From assembly GCA_030621255.1 (NCBI GenBank), contig JAUXHZ010000004.1:1-15346 (forward strand): a stretch of DNA of 15,346 nt. The letters are read 5' to 3'. The notes beneath the pieces are model-generated. The model saw nothing but the letters and a program-made list of their open reading frames with translations. It was not told the origin of the DNA and did no database searches. The stretch is from Candidatus Latescibacterota bacterium. Lineage in GTDB: Bacteria; Krumholzibacteriota; Krumholzibacteriia; Krumholzibacteriales; WJIX01. The position numbers and the translations under genes were made by a program. Shown piece by piece: positions 7,708 through 14,449 of the stretch. The number at the start of each line of letters is the position of its first letter. Position 1 is the first letter of the stretch.

Positions 7708-8253
7708 ATGTCACGAATTGGTAAAAATCCAATACCGGTTCCATCCGGTGTTAATGTGGAAATTAAAGGATCTTCTGTTACGGTAAAAGGGCCTAAGGGG
7801 GAACTGAAGCAGTCTTTTCAGCGTGACATGAAAATTGAATTGAAAAATGATGAGATACTTGTATCAAGGCCTACTGAATCTAAGAAACATAAATCTCTGC
7901 ATGGATTAACAAGGTCTTTGGTCGCGAATATGGTTGAAGGGGTTTCGAAGGGATTTGTAAAGGAGCTGGAAATTCATGGGGTTGAATATAAGGTTAAACA
8001 CAAAGGTAAATCTTTAGAGCTTAACCTCGGCTATTCTCATATCGTAATATACCCGATAATGGAGGGTGTTGAAGTTGAAGTAGAAGATAAGAAAATGAAA
8101 GTGAAAGGTATAAATAAGCAAAAAGTTGGAGAAGTTGCGGCTGAAATACGTATGCTTCGGCCACCCGAACCATACAAGGGTAAGGGAATTCGCTATGCGG
8201 ACGAAATAATTAAACGGAAAGCCGGCAAGACGGCAGTGGGTACAGGATTTTAA
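7708..8253 (+). CDS. rplF: 50S ribosomal protein L6
   Basis: L6 lies near the sarcin-ricin loop and the factor-binding site. The 181-residue product shows the two-repeat L6 fold: first repeat from MSRIGKNPIPVPSGVNVEI through TVKGPKGEL, second repeat with GVEYKVKHKGKSLELNLGYSH (about 91-111), and the signature PPEPYKGKGIRYADEIIKRKAGK near the C-terminus. The start is ATG 7708; GGAGG at 7691-7695 is 12 nt upstream, a slightly long spacing, but no nearer in-frame start fits the N-terminus. It is separated from rplR by 86 nt containing an inverted repeat. Confidence 0.98.
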   Translation: MSRIGKNPIPVPSGVNVEIKGSSVTVKGPKGELKQSFQRDMKIELKNDEILVSRPTESKKHKSLHGLTRSLVANMVEGVSKGFVKELEIHGVEYKVKHKGKSLELNLGYSHIVIYPIMEGVEVEVEDKKMKVKGINKQKVGEVAAEIRMLRPPEPYKGKGIRYADEIIKRKAGKTAVGTGF

Positions 8254-8273
8254 TTGAATATTGAAGGAAAGCC

Positions 8274-8310
8274 GGAACGCCAGGGCTGCTGAATTGATAA
8301 AGGGTGTTCC
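8274..8310 (+). promoter_or_regulatory. Inverted repeat / predicted RNA hairpin in the rplF-rplR gap
   Basis: Bases 8274-8281 (GGAACGCC) can pair with 8303-8310 (GGTGTTCC) to form an 8-bp RNA stem with one G-U pair and a 21-nt loop. It ends 15 nt before the rplR ribosome binding site. No U-tract follows, so it is not an intrinsic terminator. A role in translation control or mRNA processing is only a guess. Confidence 0.35.
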
Positions 8311-8325
8311 ATCTTGACGGAGAAC

Positions 8326-8330
8326 AGGAG
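8326..8330 (+). promoter_or_regulatory. Ribosome binding site deciding the rplR start
   Basis: AGGAG lies 9 nt before GTG 8340. The upstream in-frame GTG 8304 has an AAAGG directly against it with no spacing and lies inside the predicted hairpin, so 8340 is the better start. Confidence 0.6.
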
Positions 8331-8339
8331 CTGGAGATA

Positions 8340-8771
8340 GTGAGAGACAAGAACAGAGAAAAGCGAAAAGCGAGGGAAAAAAGACATAACAGATACAAGA
8401 ATAAGCTGCTCGGTGTTGCCGACAGGCCTCGTCTTTCGGTTTATCGGAGCCTAAATCATATCTATGCACAGATTATTGATGACGTTGAGGGAAAAACGAT
8501 TGTTTCAGCTTCCAGCCTGAAGATTGAATTGTCTCCGGAGACAGAAACTGTTGAAAAAGAGGGAAAGACGGAAGCAAACAAGAAGAAGAAAAAAGCAAGT
8601 AAAGCTATAAGCATTAAGATGCGCCGTTCGAAGGTAGTTGGAAAAGCTATCGCTGAAAAAGCTATTGAGAAAGGCATAAAAAAGGTAGCGCTTGATAGAG
8701 GTGGTTTTCTTTATCATGGAAGAATTGCCGCATTAGCGGATGAAGCTAGAGAAAATGGGTTACAATTTTAA
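8340..8771 (+). CDS. rplR: 50S ribosomal protein L18 with internal charged insertion
   Basis: L18 binds 5S rRNA with L5 and anchors it in the central protuberance. The product (143 residues from GTG 8340) has a basic N-terminus, the conserved [30 protein letters not shown], and the C-terminal block [20 protein letters not shown] followed by [21 protein letters not shown]. Between SSL and VVGKAI lies a segment (about residues 65-93, bases 8532-8618) that is acidic first and then lysine-rich with five consecutive lysines. This is roughly 15-20 residues longer than the usual L18 linker, which explains the long product (the family is usually 110-125). The rRNA-binding core looks intact. A longer 155-residue form from GTG 8304 is possible but poorly supported. 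Confidence 0.95.
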   Translation: MRDKNREKRKAREKRHNRYKNKLLGVADRPRLSVYRSLNHIYAQIIDDVEGKTIVSASSLKIELSPETETVEKEGKTEANKKKKKASKAISIKMRRSKVVGKAIAEKAIEKGIKKVALDRGGFLYHGRIAALADEARENGLQF

Positions 8772-8818
8772 AATTACTAACTCTGAAAACAGGGTGTTTA
8801 CCCATGGGAGTGTATTAG

Positions 8819-9409
8819 TTGAATAACAAAAGAGAACAAAGAGGAAGAAGCAACCAAAGGGATACAGGCGGACAGGAATATATGGAACAGACTATTCATA
8901 TTAATCGCGTGTCCAAGGTTGTAAAAGGCGGTCGAAACTTCAGTTTTAATGCTCTTGTCGCGGTTGGTGACGGCATGGGCAGGGTTGGTGTAGGTTTCGG
9001 TAAAGCCAATGAAATTAGTGATACGATACGAAAGGCGAATGAAAACGCAAAGAAAGATATGATTAAACTGCCTTTGAAAAACGGCACTATTCCGTATAAG
9101 GTTACGGGTTGCTTCGGTGCTGCCAGGGTTTTGTTAAAACCCGCTTCTCCCGGTACTGGAGTTATAGCGGGCGGGGGAGTGAGATCGGTGCTCGAAGTGG
9201 CCGGAGTTGGAAATATACTTACAAAATCGATAGGTTCTAACAACCCGTATAATATGGTAAAGGCTACTATGGAAGGGTTGAAGAGGCTGGAAAGCGCTGA
9301 AGAAGTTGCCCAACGGAGAGGTTTGTCAATTAAGCAGCTTTTTAATCTGGATGACACTAAAAGAGATGAGAAAGAGAAAGCTGAAAAGCAGAAACCCGCT
9401 TCAGAGTGA
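8819..9409 (+). CDS. rpsE: 30S ribosomal protein S5 (TTG start)
   Basis: S5 stands at the mRNA entry site and influences translational accuracy. The product is 196 residues from TTG 8819, which has GGGAG (8806-8810) 8 nt upstream. The double-stranded RNA-binding-like N-terminal domain shows [20 protein letters not shown] (about 28-47) and [16 protein letters not shown]; the C-terminal domain shows [20 protein letters not shown] and [14 protein letters not shown]. After the conserved end it carries an extra Lys/Glu-rich tail of about 20 residues. ATG 8882 is an alternative start (175 residues) with a weaker AGGA 4 nt upstream, but it would remove the hydrophilic N-terminus that S5 proteins usually have. 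Confidence 0.95.
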   Translation: MNNKREQRGRSNQRDTGGQEYMEQTIHINRVSKVVKGGRNFSFNALVAVGDGMGRVGVGFGKANEISDTIRKANENAKKDMIKLPLKNGTIPYKVTGCFGAARVLLKPASPGTGVIAGGGVRSVLEVAGVGNILTKSIGSNNPYNMVKATMEGLKRLESAEEVAQRRGLSIKQLFNLDDTKRDEKEKAEKQKPASE

Positions 9410-9479
9410 TCAATAAAGATAGGGTTGATATTTAAATGATTGATTGGGCACTCGAATAGGTTTGATAGTGAGGAAAGAT

Positions 9480-9770
9480 ATGGCAAAAAAATTAAAAATT
9501 ACGCAGATAAAAAGCATAATAGGCTCGCAGGAAAAGAAACATAAACGCACTATGCAGGCTTTGGGCCTTAGAAGAAATTACAGGACGATCTATAAAAATG
9601 ATTCACCGGAGATAAAAGGGATGCTTAAAAAGGTTTCTCATCTGGTCCGGTGGGAAGAAATTGATGAAAAGAATCTTCCGGAAATCCGGAAATCTTCAGC
9701 GGGACTTACCGCGGTCAAAAATGTGAAAAAGGCTAAGGTTGCCGAAGAAGATAAATCGGGTAAGGAATAA
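9480..9770 (+). CDS. rpmD: 50S ribosomal protein L30 with C-terminal extension
   Basis: L30 is a small 50S protein binding 23S and contacting 5S rRNA. The canonical domain is residues 1-61: LKITQIKSIIGSQEKKHKRT, then MQALGLRRNYRTIYKNDSPE and IKGMLKKVSHLVRWEEI. The usual bacterial L30 stops there (about 60 residues), while this protein continues for 35 residues (bases 9663-9767) in a low-complexity tail rich in Lys, Glu, Ala and Ser, ending EEDKSGKE. The start is ATG 9480 with GAGGA at 9470-9474; an upstream in-frame start at 9444 would add a non-family N-terminus without a good ribosome binding site. The frame is clean through the tail, so it is not an obvious frameshift product. Confidence 0.93.
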   Translation: MAKKLKITQIKSIIGSQEKKHKRTMQALGLRRNYRTIYKNDSPEIKGMLKKVSHLVRWEEIDEKNLPEIRKSSAGLTAVKNVKKAKVAEEDKSGKE

Positions 9771-9828
9771 GCAACGGATTCTAAAGAGGAACCTGGTTAA
9801 CATTCAGGGAATAAGGAGTACGGATAAA

Positions 9829-10311
9829 ATGAAATTGAATGAACTTCAACCCGCCAAAGGGGCAGTCAAAAAGGGAAAGAGGCTTGGCCGCGGGGTGGGA
9901 TCTGGTAGTGGAAAGACATGCACGCATGGCCACAAGGGTCAGAATTGCAGATCCGGCGGCGGGGTGCCTCCTTGGTTTGAAGGCGGGCAGATGCCCCTTC
10001 AGAGGCGTATACCAAAGAGAGGTTTTCACAACAAGTTTAAAAAGTATTACCAGCTTGTAAACCTGGATAAACTTGGTTGTTTTGAGAGTGGATCAAAAGT
10101 GAATGCTGAAGTTATGATGGAAGCCGGGTTAATACACAAGGCGTCTCTGCCTGTTAAAGTTCTCGGGGATGGAACTATAGAAATTGCTCTTGAAGTTGAA
10201 GTGGATAAAATAAGCAAATCTGCCGCCATTGCAATACAGAAGGCAGGCGGGTCGGTAAAGCTGATTTCCGGCGACAAGGTTCCCGGACTCGATAATGGGG
10301 AGAATCAGTAA
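9829..10311 (+). CDS. rplO: 50S ribosomal protein L15
   Basis: L15 is a late-assembly 50S protein extending deep into 23S rRNA. The 160-residue product begins MKLNELQPAKGAVKKGKRLG and continues with RGVGSGSGKTCTHGHKGQNCRSGGGVPPWFEGGQMPL (about 22-58, read in adjacent parts), RRIPKRGFHNKF, and the globular C-terminal part ending at GDKVPGLDNGENQ. ATG 9829 has AAGGAG at 9813-9818, 10 nt upstream; a longer frame back to 9739 overlaps rpmD and lacks family support. The stop codon overlaps the secY ATG by one base. Confidence 0.97.
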   Translation: MKLNELQPAKGAVKKGKRLGRGVGSGSGKTCTHGHKGQNCRSGGGVPPWFEGGQMPLQRRIPKRGFHNKFKKYYQLVNLDKLGCFESGSKVNAEVMMEAGLIHKASLPVKVLGDGTIEIALEVEVDKISKSAAIAIQKAGGSVKLISGDKVPGLDNGENQ

Positions 10312-11618
10312 TGATTAAAAAATTTCAGAATATATTCAGTATTCCGGAACTCAAGAGACGTATACTTTTTACGCTGGGGATTTTGATTGTTTACCGTATT
10401 GGGGGTCATATCACAACGCCGGGCGTTAATCCGCTTGCGCTGAAGGTGTTCTTTCAGAATCAGAAGGGAACTATTTTTGCTCTTTATGATCTCTTCGCCG
10501 GCGGTAATCTTAGTAGAGCTACAATCTTCGCGCTCGGCATCATGCCTTATATCAGCGCGTCGATTATAATCCAGCTCCTGCAGGCTGTAATTCCATATTT
10601 TGAGAAGCTCGCGAAAGAGGGAGAAGAAGGAAGAAAGAAGATAACACAGTATACCCGTTATGGAACAGTGCTCCTTGCTGTTGTTCAATCAGTAGGTATA
10701 TCATACTTCCTGCTGAGCATGAATCCCGGTGGAGGATCAGTTGTTACAATGTCGCCGTTTGCTTTTAGAATTATTACTGTTATTACAATGACAGCTGGAA
10801 CTATTTTTATCATGTGGCTCGGAGAGCAGATTTCAGAAAGAGGTATCGGAAATGGAATATCCCTGATTATTATGGTTGGTATTCTTGCCCGTTATCCAGG
10901 CAACTTTCTGAACACATGGAGAGCTATAAAACTGGGGCAGATAACTCCTTTCAGAATGGTATTCTTTGCAGTCATAATGGTTGCCGTTGTTGCCGCAGTG
11001 ATACTCATTACTCAGGGACAGAGAAGGATACCGGTTCAGTATGCAAAGCGGATTGTCGGTAACAAGGTATATGGAGGAAGATCACAATACATCCCTCTCA
11101 GAGTTAACACTGCTGGAGTAATTCCAATTATTTTTGCCCAGTCTATTATGATGTTTCCCAGTACAATAGCTATGTTCTTCAAAGGAAGCGGTATCATAGC
11201 AGGTATTCAAACTATACTTGCGCCCGGGTCCTGGTTCTATATTTCGCTTTATGCGTTAATTATTGTGTTCTTCACTTATTTTTATACCGCTATCATTCTT
11301 AATCCGACCGATATGGCCGAAAACATGAAGAAATACGGAGGATTTATACCGGGTATAAGGCCGGGGAAGAGAACTAGTGATTATATTGACAGAATATTAA
11401 CGCGAGTAACTTTACCCGGAGCGATATTCCTCGCGTTTATCGCGGTGCTTCCTGATATCCTAATGAGAAGAGGGGGGTTGCCTTTCTATTTTGGAGGTAC
11501 GGGCCTTCTTATTATCGTAGGGGTTATGCTGGATACTTTGAAACAAATAGAAACGCATTTATTGATGAGACATTATGATGGCTTTATGAAGAAGGGTCAT
11601 CTTAGAGGAAGACGATAG
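10311..11618 (+). CDS. secY: Protein translocase channel subunit SecY
   Basis: SecY is the central pore of the SecYEG translocon in the cytoplasmic membrane, passing unfolded pre-proteins from SecA and inserting membrane proteins with SRP. The 435-residue product has ten predicted membrane helices at roughly residues 17-37, 70-95, 118-137, 151-171, 180-196, 215-235, 266-290, 306-332, 366-386 and 395-412. The plug region lies around 58-70 (LYDLFAGGNLSRATIFALG), with GIMPYISASIIIQLL after it. Cytoplasmic loops contain RRIPVQYAKRIVG (238-250) and the GGFIPGIRPGKRTSDYI (343-359) contact loop. GGGGAG at 10297-10302 and the TAATG overlap with rplO support coupled translation. Length and motifs are normal. 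Confidence 0.98.
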   Translation: MIKKFQNIFSIPELKRRILFTLGILIVYRIGGHITTPGVNPLALKVFFQNQKGTIFALYDLFAGGNLSRATIFALGIMPYISASIIIQLLQAVIPYFEKLAKEGEEGRKKITQYTRYGTVLLAVVQSVGISYFLLSMNPGGGSVVTMSPFAFRIITVITMTAGTIFIMWLGEQISERGIGNGISLIIMVGILARYPGNFLNTWRAIKLGQITPFRMVFFAVIMVAVVAAVILITQGQRRIPVQYAKRIVGNKVYGGRSQYIPLRVNTAGVIPIIFAQSIMMFPSTIAMFFKGSGIIAGIQTILAPGSWFYISLYALIIVFFTYFYTAIILNPTDMAENMKKYGGFIPGIRPGKRTSDYIDRILTRVTLPGAIFLAFIAVLPDILMRRGGLPFYFGGTGLLIIVGVMLDTLKQIETHLLMRHYDGFMKKGHLRGRR

Positions 11619-11664
11619 TATATATGCTGCCGTTTAATCCTCAGTTAAAGAAAGGATTCATGGG

Positions 11665-12309
11665 TTGGTAAAGAATCTTATAATATTAGGGCCTCCTGGT
11701 GCTGGGAAAGGTACCCAGGCTGTAAAGATAGCGGATAGTGTAGGAGTCCAACATCTATCTACGGGCGATTTGCTGCGGGATGCGGTTGGAAAGGGTACAG
11801 AGCTTGGGAATAAGGCTAAAGATTTTATGAAGCAGGGATTGCTTGTGCCTGATGAAGTTATTCTTGGAATGATTTCCGATAAATTGAGCGAACCTATTGC
11901 TTCCGGGTGGATTCTTGATGGTTTTCCAAGGACATTAAAGCAGGCCGAAGCTCTTTCCAGGTTGCTTAAAGAGAAAGATATAGAACTAAATAAAGTTATT
12001 TTGATTGATGTAGCTTCAAAAATTCTTGTAAAGCGCTTGACCGGAAGAAGGGTTTGCACCAATTGTGGAGCGATTTACAATATTGTTGAGATCGACAAAA
12101 ATACACAAAAATGCGATAAATGTGGAGGGGAAATCATTGCAAGAAATGATGACAAGGAAGAAACGGTAAGACGAAGGCTTGAAGTATATTTTGAGCAGAC
12201 AACTCCGGTTATCGATTTTTATAGTAAAAGTAAAGGGTTGTTAATATCAGTTGATGGAGACCGTAGTATTGATGATATCACTTCGGAAATAATGGAAGGC
12301 TTAAGTTGA
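11665..12309 (+). CDS. adk: Adenylate kinase, long form with zinc-type lid (TTG start)
   Basis: Adenylate kinase interconverts ATP + AMP and 2 ADP in the cytosol. The 214-residue protein has the P-loop GPPGAGKGT (residues 9-17), the AMP-binding region with LSTGDLLRDA and the GFPRT motif (86-90), and the lid (about 123-163) starting with LTGRRVC. The lid carries four cysteines, Cys131, Cys134, Cys150 and Cys153, in CTNC and CDKC, the metal-binding type seen in many Gram-positive and other bacteria. After it come DDKEETVRRRLEVY and the final helix. The start is TTG 11665 with AGGA at 11653-11656; the out-of-frame ATG at 11660 is not used. It overlaps map by 4 nt. Confidence 0.96.
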   Translation: MVKNLIILGPPGAGKGTQAVKIADSVGVQHLSTGDLLRDAVGKGTELGNKAKDFMKQGLLVPDEVILGMISDKLSEPIASGWILDGFPRTLKQAEALSRLLKEKDIELNKVILIDVASKILVKRLTGRRVCTNCGAIYNIVEIDKNTQKCDKCGGEIIARNDDKEETVRRRLEVYFEQTTPVIDFYSKSKGLLISVDGDRSIDDITSEIMEGLS

Positions 12310-13049
12310 TAAAATTGAAAGCAGATTCCGAAGTTGAGCTCATGAGACAGAGTGCCGCGATTCTCCGGGAAACCTTGTTGATGGTAGGTGAACTAATAAA
12401 ACCGGGTATTACGACAGCTGAATTGGACAAGGTTGCTGAGGAGTTTATCAGATCGAGTGGTGGCGAGCCCGGCTTTAAGGGATATCATGGGTATCCCGCA
12501 ACACTCTGCACTTCAATAAATGAGCAGGTTGTGCATGGCATCCCCGGTCCGAGAGAGCTTGAAGAGGGTGATCTAATAGGAATTGATTGCGGTGTGATCA
12601 AAAATGATTATTATTCGGATTCCACACGGAGTTTCGCTGTTGGTAAAATCAGCAGTGAAGCTGAGAAATTAATGAAGATTACAAAAGATGCTCTGGATAG
12701 TGGGCTCGACAAGGCCCGGTCCGGTAATCATCTTTCAGATATATCAAACGCGATTCAGAAACATGCTGAAGAGAATGGGTACGGTGTTGTAAGAGAACTA
12801 AGCGGGCATGGGATTGGAAAAGAACTTCACGAGGAACCTCAAATCCCTAATTATGGATCTCCGGGAAGAGGCCCTATTCTCGAAGCGGGAATGGTTTTCG
12901 CTATTGAGCCGATGTTTAACGAAGGAACGGAAGAAATTAAGACTTTGAAAGACGGCTGGACAATAGTTACAAAGGATGGCAAACTATCCTGCCATTTTGA
13001 AGATACGGTCGCTATAACAAAGAATGGCCCTGAAATATTAACACGTTAA
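12306..13049 (+). CDS. map: Methionine aminopeptidase type I (TTG start)
   Basis: Map removes the initiator methionine from nascent chains at the tunnel exit. The 247-residue product has the pita-bread fold markers with all five metal ligands: Asp94 (IGIDCG), Asp105 (SDSTRSF), His168 (SGHGIG), Glu201 (AIEPMF) and Glu232 (FEDTVAIT). The active-site histidines His77 (VVHGIP) and His175 (LHEEP) are also visible. No N-terminal SH3 or zinc extension is present, which makes it type Ia. The start is TTG 12306, overlapping the adk stop, with GGAAGG at 12294-12299 spaced 6 nt; a TTG at 12315 is a possible alternative. The adk-map-infA order is common outside the gamma-proteobacteria. Confidence 0.96.
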   Translation: MIKLKADSEVELMRQSAAILRETLLMVGELIKPGITTAELDKVAEEFIRSSGGEPGFKGYHGYPATLCTSINEQVVHGIPGPRELEEGDLIGIDCGVIKNDYYSDSTRSFAVGKISSEAEKLMKITKDALDSGLDKARSGNHLSDISNAIQKHAEENGYGVVRELSGHGIGKELHEEPQIPNYGSPGRGPILEAGMVFAIEPMFNEGTEEIKTLKDGWTIVTKDGKLSCHFEDTVAITKNGPEILTR

Positions 13050-13095
13050 AGAGGGTTACGGCGCGATTTAGAAATGAGCTAGGAAGAAGATAAGA

Positions 13096-13314
13096 ATGGT
13101 TAAACAGGAAGCAATCCCGGTAGAGGGAACAGTGGTAGAGGCTTTGCCGAATGCTATCTTCAGGGTTGAATTGGAGAACAAGCACATAGTCCTTGCTCAT
13201 GTTTCAGGAAAGATGAGAATGAATTTTATCAGGATTTTGCCGGGGGATAAGGTTTCGCTTGAGCTTAGCTCTTATGACTTGGGCAGAGGTAGAATTACAT
13301 ACCGGTATAAATGA
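13096..13314 (+). CDS. infA: Translation initiation factor IF-1
   Basis: IF-1 blocks the 30S A site during initiation and enhances IF-2 and IF-3 activity. The 72-residue product is the exact family length: [20 protein letters not shown] (about 4-23), [20 protein letters not shown], and [20 protein letters not shown] followed by RGRITYRYK, the S1-like OB fold. ATG 13096 has AGGA at 13081-13084, 11 nt upstream, a fairly weak site. The upstream gap from map is 46 nt and shows no promoter I can support. Confidence 0.98.
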   Translation: MVKQEAIPVEGTVVEALPNAIFRVELENKHIVLAHVSGKMRMNFIRILPGDKVSLELSSYDLGRGRITYRYK

Positions 13315-13374
13315 TAATTAATTATTTTTGCTTGTTTGCCGGCAAGCCGCGCGGAATAAAAAGGGAAGAAGAAA

Positions 13375-13488
13375 ATGAAAGTTAGAAGTTCAGTTAAGAA
13401 AATATGTTCGAATTGTAAGATTATCCGACGTAAAGGTGTCCTTAGAGTTATTTGCAGGGATCCGAAGCATAAGCAGCGTCAGGGATAA
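13375..13488 (+). CDS. rpmJ: 50S ribosomal protein L36, zinc-binding form
   Basis: This 37-codon gene encodes L36, the smallest 50S protein, which holds together rRNA near the A-site side of the large subunit. The translation begins [20 protein letters not shown] and continues with [17 protein letters not shown]. The zinc ribbon is complete: Cys11, Cys14, Cys27 and His32. The start ATG 13375 follows an A/G-rich AAGGGAAG stretch (13361-13368). It sits in its normal place between infA and rpsM. A small 5-bp hairpin (13330-13347) lies in the 60-nt gap before it. Confidence 0.97.
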   Translation: MKVRSSVKKICSNCKIIRRKGVLRVICRDPKHKQRQG

Positions 13489-13527
13489 AGATAAAAAAGG
13501 TAAGAGAGAAATGAAAGGAGTGTATTT

Positions 13528-13896
13528 GTGGCGCGTATAGCCGGAGTAGATATACCGGATGGAAAGCATATTGGAATTGCTTTAACTTATATTCACGGGA
13601 TTGGTGTTTCCAGCTCGAAGAAGATTCTTGAGAAAGCTGATGTTGCCTTTGAGGTGAAAACGAAAGACCTCAGAGAGGATCAGACCGTTAAAATCAGGGA
13701 CATTATTGAAAATGAATATAAGATTGAGGGCGCTTTGCGAAGTGAGGTTACGCGAGGCATTAAGAGATTAATGGATATCGGAGCGTATCGTGGAATAAGG
13801 CACAGATCAGGATTACCTGTTAGGGGTCAGAGAACGCATACAAACGCCCGTACTCGTAAAGGTCCCCGGCATCGTCCTGGCGCGAAGAAAAAATAA
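13528..13896 (+). CDS. rpsM: 30S ribosomal protein S13 (GTG start)
   Basis: S13 is in the 30S head, forms bridges B1a and B1b to L5 and the 23S A-site finger, and touches P-site tRNA. The 122-residue product starts [20 protein letters not shown], has the helix-two-turn-helix region with [17 protein letters not shown], and the C-terminal tRNA-contact tail with [20 protein letters not shown] followed by [14 protein letters not shown]. The start is GTG 13528 with AAGGAG at 13515-13520, 7 nt away. It begins the alpha block. No E. coli-type S4-binding pseudoknot leader fits in the 39-nt gap. Confidence 0.98.
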   Translation: MARIAGVDIPDGKHIGIALTYIHGIGVSSSKKILEKADVAFEVKTKDLREDQTVKIRDIIENEYKIEGALRSEVTRGIKRLMDIGAYRGIRHRSGLPVRGQRTHTNARTRKGPRHRPGAKKK

Positions 13897-13923
13897 ATAT
13901 TATTTATTGATATAAACAATATT
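13896..13923 (+). repeat. AT-rich inverted repeat between rpsM and rpsK
   Basis: The arms 13896-13907 and 13912-13923 are 12 nt each and complementary at 11 of 12 positions (one A-C mismatch), around a 4-nt loop TGAT. The left arm starts in the last base of the rpsM stop codon, and the right arm ends 7 nt before the run AAAGGAGGT that serves rpsK. All pairs but one are A-U, so the RNA stem would be weak. The function is unknown and chance in AT-rich DNA is possible. Confidence 0.5.
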
Positions 13924-13945
13924 GGTGTAGAAAGGAGGTTATCAG

Positions 13946-14347
13946 TTGGCCAAACCTAAAAAAGGCAAGCAGCAAAAGGTGAAAAAGAAGAAGAAAAAGG
14001 TAGATGCAGCAGGAATAGCTCATATTAAATCTACATTTAATAATACGATAATAACTATTACTGATCTTGATGGGAATGTTATAAAATGGTCTAGTCCAGG
14101 GAAGCTTGGATTCAAGGGATCACGGAAAAGCACTCCTTTTGCCGCGCAGCAGACTGCTCAGGATGTCACTCGTGAAGTTGTGGCTTTGGGTATGAAGAAG
14201 GTTGAAGTATGGGTTAAGGGGCCTGGCCCCGGCAGAGAACCAGCTATTCGTTCACTTAGGGCGGCTGGTCTGAATGTCAGCGGCATCAGAGATTGTACTC
14301 CCATTCCTCATAATGGGGTACGTCTTAAGAAACGTAGAAGAATGTAA
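13946..14347 (+). CDS. rpsK: 30S ribosomal protein S11 (TTG start)
   Basis: S11 lies on the 30S platform and contacts mRNA in the E-site region and S7/S18. The 133-residue product has a very lysine-rich N-terminus (six consecutive lysines within residues 13-18), then [56 protein letters not shown] and the conserved [18 protein letters not shown]. Asn123 in PHNG matches the E. coli Asn119 that becomes isoaspartate. TTG 13946 is preceded by one of the best ribosome binding sites in the window, AAAGGAGGT (13931-13939), spaced 6 nt, and gives the standard MAK N-terminus. Confidence 0.97.
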   Translation: MAKPKKGKQQKVKKKKKKVDAAGIAHIKSTFNNTIITITDLDGNVIKWSSPGKLGFKGSRKSTPFAAQQTAQDVTREVVALGMKKVEVWVKGPGPGREPAIRSLRAAGLNVSGIRDCTPIPHNGVRLKKRRRM

Positions 14348-14449
14348 TAACCTGAAAAGAATATTGTATTACGTTTGTTAGTTTACAGGAGAATGAACAG
14401 GAGTTTGACTTTAGATCTATCGGATTGAAGTTTAGGGAGGTAATGTTAA
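14348..14449 (+). other. Longest intergenic gap, rpsK-rpsD
   Basis: This 102-nt gap is the longest in the window. It holds the rpsD ribosome binding site GGAGG (14436-14440), two direct copies of ACAGGAG (14385-14391 and 14397-14403), and a weak imperfect inverted repeat between CCTGAAAA (14351) and TTTACAGG. It may include leader RNA for S4 feedback, but I see no convincing promoter or terminator. Confidence 0.3.

Noticed and set aside
8304..8339. Upstream GTG start of rplR adding 12 residues
   Set aside because: No spacing exists between its purine tract and the GTG, it lies in the predicted hairpin, and the added residues do not fit the L18 family; GTG 8340 with AGGAG is better.
8014..8469. 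Antisense open frame across rplF-rplR (151 codons)
   Set aside because: It overlaps two firm genes, and the Cys/Phe/Ser-rich translation looks like a reverse-frame artefact.
9418..9467. Two similar 13-mers (GATAGGGTTGATA and AATAGGTTTGATA) in the rpsE-rpmD gap
   Set aside because: Only 11 of 13 match, with no third copy or clear spacing rule; likely chance in a low-complexity gap.
8896..9486. Long antisense open frame opposite rpsE (196 codons)
   Set aside because: It is a shadow of a highly conserved coding gene; the translation is low in recognisable motifs, and it spans the rpsE-rpmD junction without a ribosome binding site I can support.
14393..14428. Possible 11-codon leader peptide in the rpsK-rpsD gap (MNRSLTLDLSD)
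   Set aside because: The AGGAG site is only about 1 nt from the ATG, and no attenuator structure follows, so it is probably chance.
14405..14433. TTGACT as a -35 promoter element upstream of rpsD
   Set aside because: At 17-nt spacing the next hexamer is AAGTTT, not a usable -10 element.
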